From: JAUILA01 sp050289805
Lineage (GTDB): Bacteria; Bacteroidota; Bacteroidia; Cytophagales; Cyclobacteriaceae
NCBI GenBank assembly: GCA_050289805.1
Contig: JBNKGL010000013.1
Location: forward strand, 1-64,000
Length of the DNA stretch: 64,000 nucleotides
Reading direction: 5' to 3'
Below, piece by piece: positions 16,941-24,685 of the stretch. The position numbers were made by a program, and so were the translations under genes. Position 1 is the first letter of the stretch. Every line of letters begins with the position of its first letter. A model generated the notes under the pieces. It did not search any database. It was given only the letters and a program-made list of their open reading frames with translations, and was not told where the DNA came from.

Positions 16941-17246
16941 TTTTATACGGTTGACTATACCATTTAGTGTTCGGTGCATATTCCGAAGGGAATGCGCTAA
17001 ACACCTTATTGGAGGTCGGTTTATTTGTTAAATAGTTCTAAAATTGCAATGGCATCAATATAATTCACCTATTGTTGCTGGTATTCCTGATCTCCTCTGG
17101 TAAGCATCTAATTAATATAATACGAGTTTGATTTATGTGCTTTAGTTAAAGTCGTAATAAAATACTTAGTTGTCAAGGAGCTGAATGATTGCCGTCGTCG
17201 TGCCTGCCTGCGGAAGGCAGGCTTTCGTTATTCCTGAAGATATTCT
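16941..17246. other. Intergenic stretch with palindrome and duplicated flank
   Basis: No gene is apparent in these 306 bases. The right-hand part is upstream of paralog 7's stop and holds the palindromic repeat at 17202-17232 and the duplicated flank at 17141-17201. The rest (16941-17140) is AT-rich with no feature I can support beyond possible promoter DNA for the decarboxylase. Confidence 0.5.
17202..17232. repeat. GC-rich palindromic repeat, copy A
   Basis: The stem is GCCTGCCT-N5-AGGCAGGC, followed by TTTCGTTATT. The same 31 bases recur identically at 18032-18062. Both copies lie at the 3' end of DUF6090 genes. The stem sequence is related to the in-frame insertions in paralogs 1-3. Confidence 0.7.
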
Positions 17247-18017
17247 TCACCTGGTTTCTAAATATTCCTGAATAGTCCTGTCCAATGCCAGCGCGTTATT
17301 AAGCAATTCCTCATATCGTGGAATTAACGCCTCTATGTTCCATTTTTTTTGCCTCAAAGTATTAATGATAAAATAGCTGTTCTTATAATCATCTAATGTC
17401 TTTTCGGGCTTTTCGAAATCTTTTGGCTGACCAGTCATTTCTAACTGGTTCCCGTAAATATCATTGGAAATTACTTGTGGTAAATAGTCAAATTGTAACA
17501 CATAAGGGGCAGTAATATTTCTTGTATAATCCTTTAAGGCAGATTCCCACAATTGATAGTCTGAATTATAATAACTGACAATATTATCAGCTAATGCATT
17601 ATTTCTTATTAGTCTTATTTGTCCGGTTGTTTGCAAATTGTTGAAAGTTGTCCTGTTTAACTGCACTTGTCCAACCTGTAGAATAGAGGAATAGTAGCTC
17701 ATGAATTCTTCTTTTGTTGCAAACGTTTCGCCAGATAGTATGTCTAAACATTGCTTATAACTATCAACCATAGACTTTTTAAAGTCTATTGAAAACTGCA
17801 GGGTAGTCACATCATTACTCAAGTCTAATTGTAGTCTTTGCAGGATTTCTCTTTCTTCAATTCGGGCTTTTCTATTTTCATTCCAGTTGTTCACCTGTAA
17901 TGCCAATAAAATTCCGATCATAACCAAGACAATTTCCCCAACGGCATACTTAAGATATCTTGATGTTTTACCTTCCTTGAGCAGGGTTTGACGGATTTTA
18001 CTAAATAAATTTATCAT
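17247..18017 (-). CDS. DUF6090-type membrane protein, paralog 7 of 8
   Basis: This 256-residue protein begins MINLFSKIRQTLLKEGKTSR. It has a membrane helix at about 24-43 (GEIVLVMIGILLALQVNNWN) and an outer domain with a coiled-coil start (ARIEEREILQRLQLDL). The motif TTFNNLQTTGQIRLIRNN is the family core. It lies 40 bases downstream of paralog 8's stop on the same strand, with palindrome copy B between them. Start context is TCAACCAATGATAAAT. Function unknown. Confidence 0.8.
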   Translation of the reverse strand: MINLFSKIRQTLLKEGKTSRYLKYAVGEIVLVMIGILLALQVNNWNENRKARIEEREILQRLQLDLSNDVTTLQFSIDFKKSMVDSYKQCLDILSGETFATKEEFMSYYSSILQVGQVQLNRTTFNNLQTTGQIRLIRNNALADNIVSYYNSDYQLWESALKDYTRNITAPYVLQFDYLPQVISNDIYGNQLEMTGQPKDFEKPEKTLDDYKNSYFIINTLRQKKWNIEALIPRYEELLNNALALDRTIQEYLETR

Positions 18018-18031
18018 TGGTTGATAGTTGC

Positions 18032-18062
18032 GCCTGCCTGCGGAAGGCAGGCTTTCGTTATT
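18032..18062. repeat. GC-rich palindromic repeat, copy B
   Basis: Identical to 17202-17232. It overlaps the TAA stop codon (18058-18060) of DUF6090 paralog 8 and lies in the 40-base gap between paralogs 7 and 8. Confidence 0.7.
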
Positions 18063-18798
18063 TTTTTAACTCATTTTCAATCTGAGCTTTTAATTTATTC
18101 AAAGCGTCTTTCATCTGCCCTGAGCGAATTATGTAGTTGTTATATTTTTGTTGTTCCAATTTATAAATCCAAAGAAAATCCTGATTAGCGATGATATTAT
18201 CGACTTTGACATCAAGCTCAAGAAACTTTCTGTCATCTTGTGGTTCAAAGGTCTTGTGATTAAAGATTTTATACTCTAAATCAAATATCCTGGGATTATT
18301 TTCGTCATCTATTTGATTTGAAAAGAATTGAAAGAAGGGCAGTGTGGTATAAGTTCTATTAATGGCTGTTCTTAATGAATCGTTTCTTATATAATCCAAT
18401 CCTATAGATTTCAGTGCTTCATAAGGCCCTTGATCATGTTCTAACCTGATGCCTTGCTTCATTTTATTATAAAAATCTATAAAAAGAGTATCATGAATAT
18501 CATGGCCATACTGCATATAATGATAAAGACTATCCAGTCCTGTTTTTTTTCTTTCAAAACGAGGACCATATTGTTTATCGAAATTAAGAAGGGTTCTGTT
18601 TATTGAAGTTTCGAACTCTTTCAGGAATAACTTTTCTTTTTTTGCTGCCTTTTGTTCCTCATTCCAATTATTGATCTGGAGAGCGATTAAAATCCCAATA
18701 ACCACTAACACAATTTCCCCAATGGCGTATTTAAGGTAGTTGACAGTTTTTCCTTCAGTCAATAATCTTTTGCGGATGGTTCTAAAGAATTTTATCAT
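18058..18798 (-). CDS. DUF6090-type membrane protein, paralog 8 of 8
   Basis: This 246-residue protein begins MIKFFRTIRKRLLTEGKTVN. It has a membrane helix at about 24-43 (GEIVLVVIGILIALQINNWN) and a charged outer domain (residues 50-246). The outer domain includes YEALKSIGLDYIRNDSLRTA, where LKSIGLDYI replaces the 'L.(N/S)SG.L..I' core. Its stop codon is inside palindrome copy B. Upstream (18799-19026) is AT-rich non-coding DNA of 228 bases without a recognisable element. Function unknown. Confidence 0.8.
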   Translation of the reverse strand: MIKFFRTIRKRLLTEGKTVNYLKYAIGEIVLVVIGILIALQINNWNEEQKAAKKEKLFLKEFETSINRTLLNFDKQYGPRFERKKTGLDSLYHYMQYGHDIHDTLFIDFYNKMKQGIRLEHDQGPYEALKSIGLDYIRNDSLRTAINRTYTTLPFFQFFSNQIDDENNPRIFDLEYKIFNHKTFEPQDDRKFLELDVKVDNIIANQDFLWIYKLEQQKYNNYIIRSGQMKDALNKLKAQIENELKK

Positions 18799-19026
18799 TG
18801 GTCGGTATTTAGTCCCTAGGAAGCACAGTGTAGTTACTTTCGATTACACAATATGGTTCTTTTGATGTTAATTTCTCATATCCAATTCTAAACCCAGAAC
18901 AATCGGCAAACAGCCTGATACCGTCTAACATTTTGATAGCAGACATTAGGAACTAATCTGGTAAAATACATGGTTGACTCAGTTTAAGATTGCATACAAA
19001 TGAATATCGATGGCGCTTAAGTTCAT

Positions 19027-19554
19027 TTAAGGTTGAGCTGGTCCGGCTGTTGTCATTGCTTCCGCAACTTCAGCACAGTTTAACCAGGACTCGTGACTTT
19101 GAATAATCATCCATTGATCTTCCTTTTTCTGAAGTGTTGCTGTCCATATAAGCTGCCCTGTGTATTCAGGAATTCCTTTAAGTTTTAGCTTTAGTTTAAC
19201 AGGAAGCGTGAATGTGACAATATCTGGTGAAAGCACCTGTACATTCCAGCTTTCTATCGTATTGTGCAATTCTTCAACAGCAGGTCCTATTTCCTTATAT
19301 GATTTCTTAAGGTCAGACAATGAATGCATTATACCATCTGTGATATAGTATGAATCAGAAGATTCTGAATAATGGTTTAATCCGGATTCAAAATCCATGT
19401 TATTTGAATATTCAAAAACCTTTTTGACAATGGCAGTTGTAGATTCTGTAATTTGTTGGATCTCTTCTTGTGTTAATTCAGTTTCCTGCTGCTGACATGA
19501 AAAATTCAAAAGGCATAACGCACCGGATAGTATTAGGAAAAATCTTCTCATCAT
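19027..19554 (-). CDS. SnoaL/NTF2-like lipoprotein
   Basis: The ATG at 19554 gives a 176-residue protein with a lipoprotein signal (MMRRFFLILSGALCLLNFSC). The open frame extends upstream to 19692 but that part has no export signal and would overlap the acetyltransferase gene, so it is rejected. The mature part matches DUF4440/SnoaL-like proteins in pattern: helix AIVKKVFEYSNNMDFESGLNHYS, then strands ending VTFTLPVKLKLK and IWTATLQKKEDQWMIIQSHES. These cone-fold proteins bind or transform small ligands. No catalytic residue can be assigned. Confidence 0.7.
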   Translation of the reverse strand: MMRRFFLILSGALCLLNFSCQQQETELTQEEIQQITESTTAIVKKVFEYSNNMDFESGLNHYSESSDSYYITDGIMHSLSDLKKSYKEIGPAVEELHNTIESWNVQVLSPDIVTFTLPVKLKLKLKGIPEYTGQLIWTATLQKKEDQWMIIQSHESWLNCAEVAEAMTTAGPAQP

Positions 19555-19579
19555 GGTAAGTGTCATATTAATTTTAACA

Positions 19580-20185
19580 TTACAACCGACTATCCGTCTT
19601 TTTAATGCGAGGTACCCATCGCATAAACCAAAACCGGATGTTTTGCGTCTCATCCTCCCAGTAATGGTAGGTTTTAAAACCGAACCGTTCATATACCTTT
19701 TGATTTCTCGGAACCGCGGTTTCCAGATAAATCGGTAAATTTTTCTGTTTCGCCTCTTTCAAAATAGCATCTTTCAGTTCGAATGCCGCCTTTTCTCCAC
19801 CGTGCAACACCCCCAAAAACCAGAAATACAAATACTCACCCGATGCAGGCCGGATCTTTTTTCTGTATGATTCACGCTTCAGGATTTTAGGTATCGATCT
19901 GAAATCCAATGAATGGAATACAAATCTTAGTTGATAGAGGATTTCGGTAAGTGAGAATTTCGTATCATTAAATGGATAGCAAATTGCCACTCCCTTTTCA
20001 TTGGAGGAGATATATACGCCATTTCTAACCAATCCTTTCATAAAAACATAACTCGCAAGGCTTTTCATCTTTCTCTTATGGTCCCCGCCCTTTTTAAACA
20101 TCCAGTTTACACCCGGATTTTCAGCGAAGGATTTGGAGATGATATCCACTACTTTTTGCTGGTCGAATTTAGTTGCCTTTCTCAT
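19580..20185 (-). CDS. GNAT-family N-acetyltransferase
   Basis: The ATG at 20185 (MRKATKFDQQKVVDIISKSF) fits GNAT proteins, giving 201 residues; an earlier start at 20266 would overlap the upstream gene. The C-terminal half has YFWFLGVLHGGEKAAFELKD (strand 4 and helix 3) and IYLETAVPRNQKVYERFGFK, the family hallmark where the acetyl-acceptor product is read (N-x-x-x-Y-x-x-x-G-F). The Q/R-x-x-G-x-G/A loop is replaced by HGGEKA. The substrate is unknown. It is cytoplasmic. Confidence 0.78.
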   Translation of the reverse strand: MRKATKFDQQKVVDIISKSFAENPGVNWMFKKGGDHKRKMKSLASYVFMKGLVRNGVYISSNEKGVAICYPFNDTKFSLTEILYQLRFVFHSLDFRSIPKILKRESYRKKIRPASGEYLYFWFLGVLHGGEKAAFELKDAILKEAKQKNLPIYLETAVPRNQKVYERFGFKTYHYWEDETQNIRFWFMRWVPRIKKTDSRL

Positions 20186-20244
20186 ATAATCAGTTGACCT
20201 GCCCTCCGTAATATACGTCGTTTGGCAAATCCACCCCATTATTT

Positions 20245-20586
20245 TTAAGACTGAAATGTCCTCCATAGTACCAAAATAAGTCCGACAATAAAAATTGTCG
20301 TGAAGATGATCTTATTGTGCTTTGCCAGCCAGTTGGGCAGGAAGATGTCGAAATTGTCTTTTTGTGAATCGGAATATTTTCGGGCAACTAATGTCAGCGG
20401 ACAGAACATCCTGAATATTGCCAGCGTAAAGCCCTCACCAATGATCAGCCCGATACCAATCCATGTGTACACGGTTACCCGATCAGTGACCCCGCTGTAA
20501 ACGATATAGAAGATTACACCCACGAAAAAAATCCATATCAGGGTATGTACTACCTTAATGAATAATAGTTTGGATGCCGGTTGCAT
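20245..20586 (-). CDS. Small membrane protein, function unknown
   Basis: This 113-residue protein has three likely membrane segments: 8-30 (FIKVVHTLIWIFFVGVIFYI), 38-58 (VYTWIGIGLIIGEGFTLAIF) and 90-110 (KIIFTTIFIVGLILVLW). A cytoplasmic or external loop with FRMFCPLTLVARKY lies between the second and third. The pattern resembles small DUF2784-like membrane proteins but I would not assign it. It begins four bases after the stop-end spacing of the S51 peptidase gene (20590), so it is probably the last gene of that transcript. Confidence 0.6.
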   Translation of the reverse strand: MQPASKLLFIKVVHTLIWIFFVGVIFYIVYSGVTDRVTVYTWIGIGLIIGEGFTLAIFRMFCPLTLVARKYSDSQKDNFDIFLPNWLAKHNKIIFTTIFIVGLILVLWRTFQS

Positions 20587-20589
20587 GAC

Positions 20590-21342
20590 TTAATCAATAA
20601 TCTCCGTCTCAATCAAATCCTCTACAATGTTGCCATCTTTCACCGAGACGAACCAGGCATGGTTATCCGCATCGAGCGAAACGCCCCTGGTGAGTTGTTC
20701 ATTGATAAACAGCAGCCCCGCGCGGTCGTCAACGGCGTATCCTTCCTGGAGAACCCCGTTCAGGATATTATTATGATAGAGTGGACGCCTTGATTCTTCT
20801 GAATTGTAATGCGGACAGTGGCTCTTCTGGATATAGCCTAATCCGTGCACAATGGATAATTCCTTCGGACGGGAGTCAGTCGTTCCCCCGGTGAACCAGC
20901 ACAATGAACCTGCGCTGCCGCCTGACATCACTACACCTTTTTCATAGGCGTTACGCAATGCAACATCAATGCCCTGGGCTTTCCAGATGGCCAGCATGTT
21001 CAGTGTATTCCCGCCGCCTACCATGACCGCATCTACGTTAGAGAGAATTTCTTCCCAGGATTCCTTCTGACGGTAGGAGGCAATCCAGACCCGCATTACG
21101 ACAGGCTCGACATTCAATGAGGCGCAATATTCATAAAATCGATTAATCCCCCTTTCATTATCACCCGAAGCGGTTGGAATATAACAAATGCGCGGTCTTT
21201 CCTTACCTGTCAGCTCAGCGAGGTAATTGATATACGTCGTATTAAAAGCGCCGCCGGTAATAAATAATTTGCGGTCCTGCGCATTCGCGGAAAATGCAAT
21301 GATGAGGCAAAGTGAAATGAATAAATAACGTAGTCCTTTCAT
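20590..21342 (-). CDS. Exported S51-family peptidase (cyanophycinase/peptidase E-like)
   Basis: This 250-residue protein has a signal peptide (residues 1-22, ending FSANAQ). The serine nucleophile elbow is MSGGSAGSLCWF with Ser143, and VMVGGGNTLNML (106-117) is the preceding strand-loop typical of peptidase E and cyanophycinase. His residues follow in SIVHGLGY and SHCPHYN. Family members cleave aspartyl or cyanophycin-type dipeptide bonds; the true substrate is unknown. It overlaps the upstream WD40 gene by four bases (ATGA), so translation is coupled. Confidence 0.85.
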   Translation of the reverse strand: MKGLRYLFISLCLIIAFSANAQDRKLFITGGAFNTTYINYLAELTGKERPRICYIPTASGDNERGINRFYEYCASLNVEPVVMRVWIASYRQKESWEEILSNVDAVMVGGGNTLNMLAIWKAQGIDVALRNAYEKGVVMSGGSAGSLCWFTGGTTDSRPKELSIVHGLGYIQKSHCPHYNSEESRRPLYHNNILNGVLQEGYAVDDRAGLLFINEQLTRGVSLDADNHAWFVSVKDGNIVEDLIETEIID

Positions 21343-22274
21343 GGGTTGATTTCCAGGTTATGTTTAAGAATCGAAAATGTTGGTGTTGAACGTATCAGGG
21401 TTTGATCGGAACTGAATGTCGCTGCCAGGTATTGAATACCGCCGGGACTGCCGTATGTTTTTTGGAGCGTTCCGTCTGTCCGCCAAACCTTTACAGTACC
21501 GTCTTCGGCTGCGGTGAGTATCATTGTCCCGTTACTGGAAAATTCAGCCTGGCTGATCTCGTCGGTATGACCAGTAAAGGATTGGAGTAAATTGCCATTC
21601 AGGTCATGAAGAGCAGCTGTTTTGTCGAAACTGGCCGATAATATTGATTTGCCATCCGGAGCAAATGAAACAGCACTTACACCATCCGTATGATGATTGA
21701 TCTCAAATAATTTTTCTCCGGCGATACTCCAGACTGAAATATTATTATCACAGCTTCCAAGGACAATCAATTGATCGTCCGGGGAAAAAGCAGCCTGGTA
21801 GATAGTGCAGGAATGTCCAGGAAATTCCCTGATAAGTTCACCGTCAGAGGTCCACAAACGTGCTGTATTATCCCCGCCACCACTCAGGATATATTTACCG
21901 TCATGTGAATAATCCACAGTTTTCACATAGATTTCATCTGCCTCGATGGTAGCCCTGAGAGTGCCGTCTATATTCCATATTTTAAATGTCTCATCGCTTC
22001 CGGCTGTCACAAACGCCTTTGAATCCGGACTGAAAACAACATCATTAACACTCCGTTCATGTGCAGCCAACTGCGTAATTATTGTACCATCGCTATTCCA
22101 GAGAATTGCAGTGTCATCATCTCCGCCGGATAACAAATATCTTCCATCCGGTGATTCATCGATTGCGAGGATAATTTCGGTATGACCGATAAATTCAATT
22201 ATATCTGGTTGTGAAGTACAGGCGAGCAAAAACCCGGGAAGACAGGCGATCAGCAGATTTTTCACCGGTTTCAT
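21339..22274 (-). CDS. WD40-repeat lipoprotein
   Basis: This 311-residue protein has a lipoprotein signal ending FLLAC (Cys19). About seven WD40 blades follow, each with a GH-type start and a WD-type end, for example FIGHTEIILAIDESPDGRYL, then ILWNSDG, FKIWNIDG, ARLWTSDG and VKVWRTDG. The fold is a beta-propeller scaffold with no enzymatic motif, so it probably holds partners together at the inner or outer membrane. It overlaps both neighbours by four bases (ATGA at each junction), which implies fixed co-expression with the S51 peptidase and the MBL protein. Confidence 0.85.
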   Translation of the reverse strand: MKPVKNLLIACLPGFLLACTSQPDIIEFIGHTEIILAIDESPDGRYLLSGGDDDTAILWNSDGTIITQLAAHERSVNDVVFSPDSKAFVTAGSDETFKIWNIDGTLRATIEADEIYVKTVDYSHDGKYILSGGGDNTARLWTSDGELIREFPGHSCTIYQAAFSPDDQLIVLGSCDNNISVWSIAGEKLFEINHHTDGVSAVSFAPDGKSILSASFDKTAALHDLNGNLLQSFTGHTDEISQAEFSSNGTMILTAAEDGTVKVWRTDGTLQKTYGSPGGIQYLAATFSSDQTLIRSTPTFSILKHNLEINP

Positions 22275-23248
22275 AATTTAAATTCCTGTCCCAATTCTGC
22301 AACCCTGAATCCTGCATCAAGTACTTCTTGCCGTGCTTTACTATCAGCATTGATAACAGGGTTGGTATGGTTGAAATGTATGAAATAGACTTTTTCCCGA
22401 TCTTTTTTCCCAAGACTCTTCAGAACCTCCAAAGTCTCGGGGATAAAGGGATGCGGGATTTCAGAGATATCCCGGTACCCGATTTCTTCTGCATCATAGA
22501 AGGATCCGTCAATAAAGGCATAATCAACTTGTTTGATAACTTCGGAAATTTCCTTTTCCCACTTGTGCCACTTATCAATGTCCGGAATGAAAATGGCACT
22601 TTTATTCGGACCGGTAATCCTGAATCCCACTGTTTCCGAATATTCATCGCGATGCGGAACCAGGAAAGGAATTACCGACAGTTCATCCCCAAGCACAACA
22701 GGTACATTATGATTAATCGGAACGGGTTTGATGTTGTTCAGTGAGACAAGCTGGCCCCAGGGGCCGTTCGATTCCAGGAAATCCTTCATTGAGGGCATGG
22801 TGTACACCGGAACGCTGTTACTGTTTAATGCCTCGCGACCCAGGTACATCAAACCGGTATAATGTCCGATATGTGCATGGGTAAGAAAGATGCCGTCTGC
22901 AGTTTTGCCATCTCCAAAAGGCGCAGCCTCATTGAGCATGTGCAGTTGACGGGTCATATCGGGAGTGGCTTCAAATAGATATCGTTTTTTTGCTGTCGGG
23001 TCAACGAGTCCGAGGGAAACCACCATCCTGTCCGGGTCAGGAGCATCATATAGTGGGGCACAGCATTCACGGGTACAACCGATATGCGGAGATCCGCCGT
23101 CCTGTATAGTTCCAAGGATGACGAGGTAAGGGGTCGGTGACTGTTGTTCGGTCTGTCCGCAAGCCATCTGGCCGATGCCAAACAGGAACAAGATCATCAG
23201 CCTGAAGCCAGAAATATGAAAATCAATATTGAAACCTGACAAATTCAT
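22271..23248 (-). CDS. PqqB-like metallo-beta-lactamase-fold protein, exported
   Basis: This is an MBL-fold protein. LVILGTIQDGGSPHIGCTRE and CAPLYD resemble PqqB-type proteins; the metal motif is LTHAHIGHYTG (HxHxGH, with Gly replacing the usual Asp). Later His residues sit in VPHRDEY and FIHFNHTNP, and Asp in FIPDID. The start at 23248 (MNLSGF) avoids overlap with the upstream gene; an ATG at 23200 would place the signal sequence (MILFLFGIGQMACG) directly at the N-terminus, and Cys in MAC would be a lipidation site. An ATG at 23293 is in frame but unlikely. The true reaction is unknown. It is coupled by overlap to the WD40 gene. Confidence 0.78.
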   Translation of the reverse strand: MNLSGFNIDFHISGFRLMILFLFGIGQMACGQTEQQSPTPYLVILGTIQDGGSPHIGCTRECCAPLYDAPDPDRMVVSLGLVDPTAKKRYLFEATPDMTRQLHMLNEAAPFGDGKTADGIFLTHAHIGHYTGLMYLGREALNSNSVPVYTMPSMKDFLESNGPWGQLVSLNNIKPVPINHNVPVVLGDELSVIPFLVPHRDEYSETVGFRITGPNKSAIFIPDIDKWHKWEKEISEVIKQVDYAFIDGSFYDAEEIGYRDISEIPHPFIPETLEVLKSLGKKDREKVYFIHFNHTNPVINADSKARQEVLDAGFRVAELGQEFKL

Positions 23249-23255
23249 TAGTGTG

Positions 23256-23780
23256 TCACTTTTCCGGTATGAGAACTTCAAGCTCAATTTCAATCATGAA
23301 TTCGGGCAATGCCAGTTCACGCACGCCGAGCCATGATCCGGTAGGAAAGTGATTCTTGTAAATCTCATTGCGATATCCTGAAAGTTCAAGGAATTGAGGC
23401 ATGTTCGTCGTAAAAACATTTTCCACTACCACATCATCGAAGGTGCATCCAAAGTGCGCCAATACCTTTTCAAGGTCGCTGTAGCAGTTCTTCATCTGTT
23501 GCTCCAGGTCACCCACGGCCGTTGGATTACCCTGGTCATCCATACTCACCGCACCCGAAACCTTTACTTCACGGCCGATCTTCACCGCATGGGAATATCC
23601 ATAGGCCTTTTCAACATCCGGGCGAAGCAGAAAGTATTCAGCAGTCTCTGCAGGCATCTCAGAAACTATTTCCAGTTTGTCTTCATTCCCGGTGTCAACC
23701 GTTTTCTGACAGCCAACTGTCAGCCCTGTGAGTAGCAGCGTTGATAAAAAAAGTAAATAATGTGATTGCATAAGTTTCAT
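23256..23780 (-). CDS. Rid-family (YjgF-like) lipoprotein
   Basis: This 174-residue protein has a lipoprotein signal (LLLTGLTVGC) and one Rid domain: SHAVKIGREVKVSGAVSMDD, then LEQQMKNCYSDLEKVLAHFG, FDDVVVENVFTTNMPQF and SWLGVRELALPEFMIEIELE. Canonical RidA deaminates enamine/imine intermediates with an Arg that binds the carboxylate. Here VRELALPEFMIEIE has Arg in the equivalent place. Export of a Rid protein is uncommon in textbook cases. It is first in the operon with the MBL, WD40 and S51 genes. Confidence 0.8.
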   Translation of the reverse strand: MKLMQSHYLLFLSTLLLTGLTVGCQKTVDTGNEDKLEIVSEMPAETAEYFLLRPDVEKAYGYSHAVKIGREVKVSGAVSMDDQGNPTAVGDLEQQMKNCYSDLEKVLAHFGCTFDDVVVENVFTTNMPQFLELSGYRNEIYKNHFPTGSWLGVRELALPEFMIEIELEVLIPEK

Positions 23781-23870
23781 TTTCAGGTTGAATTAATTGT
23801 GTTGCCTACTCTACGCGGTTTTCGGCCTTCCCGTTTTAAAAAAAGATTATCCGTGGATCAGGAAGTTGAT

Positions 23871-24635
23871 TTATAGGAGATCCATTGGTTCATACTGAAG
23901 GTAAACAAAACGATCCTTCAGCGTTTTTCGCAGGTCCTCCGGATCCGGATATACTACTTTCGCAATTCTCTTCACGAGTCCGTGGGCATGTTTATTCTCA
24001 TCATGGGTATGCACCACCCTGCGGGGGTCTAGTTCATTTACAAGCCTGATCGCATTTTCTTTTCCCGGGTTCACAGCGCCACCCAGGAAGGAGGGGAGCT
24101 TGAAAAGTGAGAAACTGGTGATCAGCAACAATACCTCGTACCGCTGCAGGATTTTCAGCTGATCAGGGTTGAGGGTGAAGCCGTGTGGAAAATATACGAT
24201 GACCTGATCATTCTTGCGTATCACAATGCCATTATAAATGGGGTCAATTTTCCTGCCCGGGTCGAGATATGTCAGTTCGATATCACCCAACTTAAGCCAA
24301 TTTCCCGTACCAAGCTCATCAAGAACCTTTATATCATTACCCTCGGTTTCCTTTTGAACCCGTTTCCGTGCAGAAGGGGTACAGAGTAACGGCACCTTTT
24401 CCAGTGCTTTTAATGTATCCCCATGGCAATGGTCAGAATAGGACTGCGAAACAACAATTGCATCGTATTTTCCGATTTTAGCGATTTCAACAGGTTCTGT
24501 CGCATGCCATTGCTCATTGAACCAGCGGAAGCCATCCACTTCAGAGCCAATTAGCCAGGGGTCCAGTAATACTGTCGTATCATCCCAGCGGATCAACCAG
24601 CTGGTATCCATGTTTAGCCGTTTTACCTGTAGCAA
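23871..24635 (-). CDS. MBL-fold metallo-hydrolase-like protein
   Basis: This is a cytoplasmic beta-lactamase-fold protein of about 250 residues. It begins around YLLQVKRLNMDTSWLIRWDD and has TVLLDPWLIGSE (strand with Asp), VSQSYSDHCHGDTL (S-D-H-C-H-G-D, in the place of HxHxDH) and VVHTHDENKHAHG near the end. The start is uncertain. A TTG at 24635 keeps the first beta strand; an ATG at 24611 (MDTSW) is the next choice. The frame is open to 24827 but that part overlaps the oxidoreductase gene by 142 bases. First His of the motif is replaced by Ser, so metal binding may differ. It follows the Mo-oxidoreductase on the same strand. Confidence 0.62.
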   Translation of the reverse strand: MLQVKRLNMDTSWLIRWDDTTVLLDPWLIGSEVDGFRWFNEQWHATEPVEIAKIGKYDAIVVSQSYSDHCHGDTLKALEKVPLLCTPSARKRVQKETEGNDIKVLDELGTGNWLKLGDIELTYLDPGRKIDPIYNGIVIRKNDQVIVYFPHGFTLNPDQLKILQRYEVLLLITSFSLFKLPSFLGGAVNPGKENAIRLVNELDPRRVVHTHDENKHAHGLVKRIAKVVYPDPEDLRKTLKDRFVYLQYEPMDLL

Positions 24636-24685
24636 GTATTTAGATTTTAGCTTTAAAATAATGACATTCTTCGATTCGATCCCGG

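Noticed and set aside
1913..18798. DUF6090 cluster as a polymorphic toxin or immunity array
   Set aside because: No toxin domain, no effector gene and no secretion-system marker is found next to them, and all members share the same membrane anchor.
19555..19692. N-terminal extension of the SnoaL-like lipoprotein
   Set aside because: It would bury the lipoprotein signal in the middle and overlap the acetyltransferase gene; the ATG at 19554 is better.
20186..20266. N-terminal extension of the GNAT acetyltransferase
   Set aside because: It overlaps the membrane-protein gene at 20245 and the family start fits MRKATKF at 20185.
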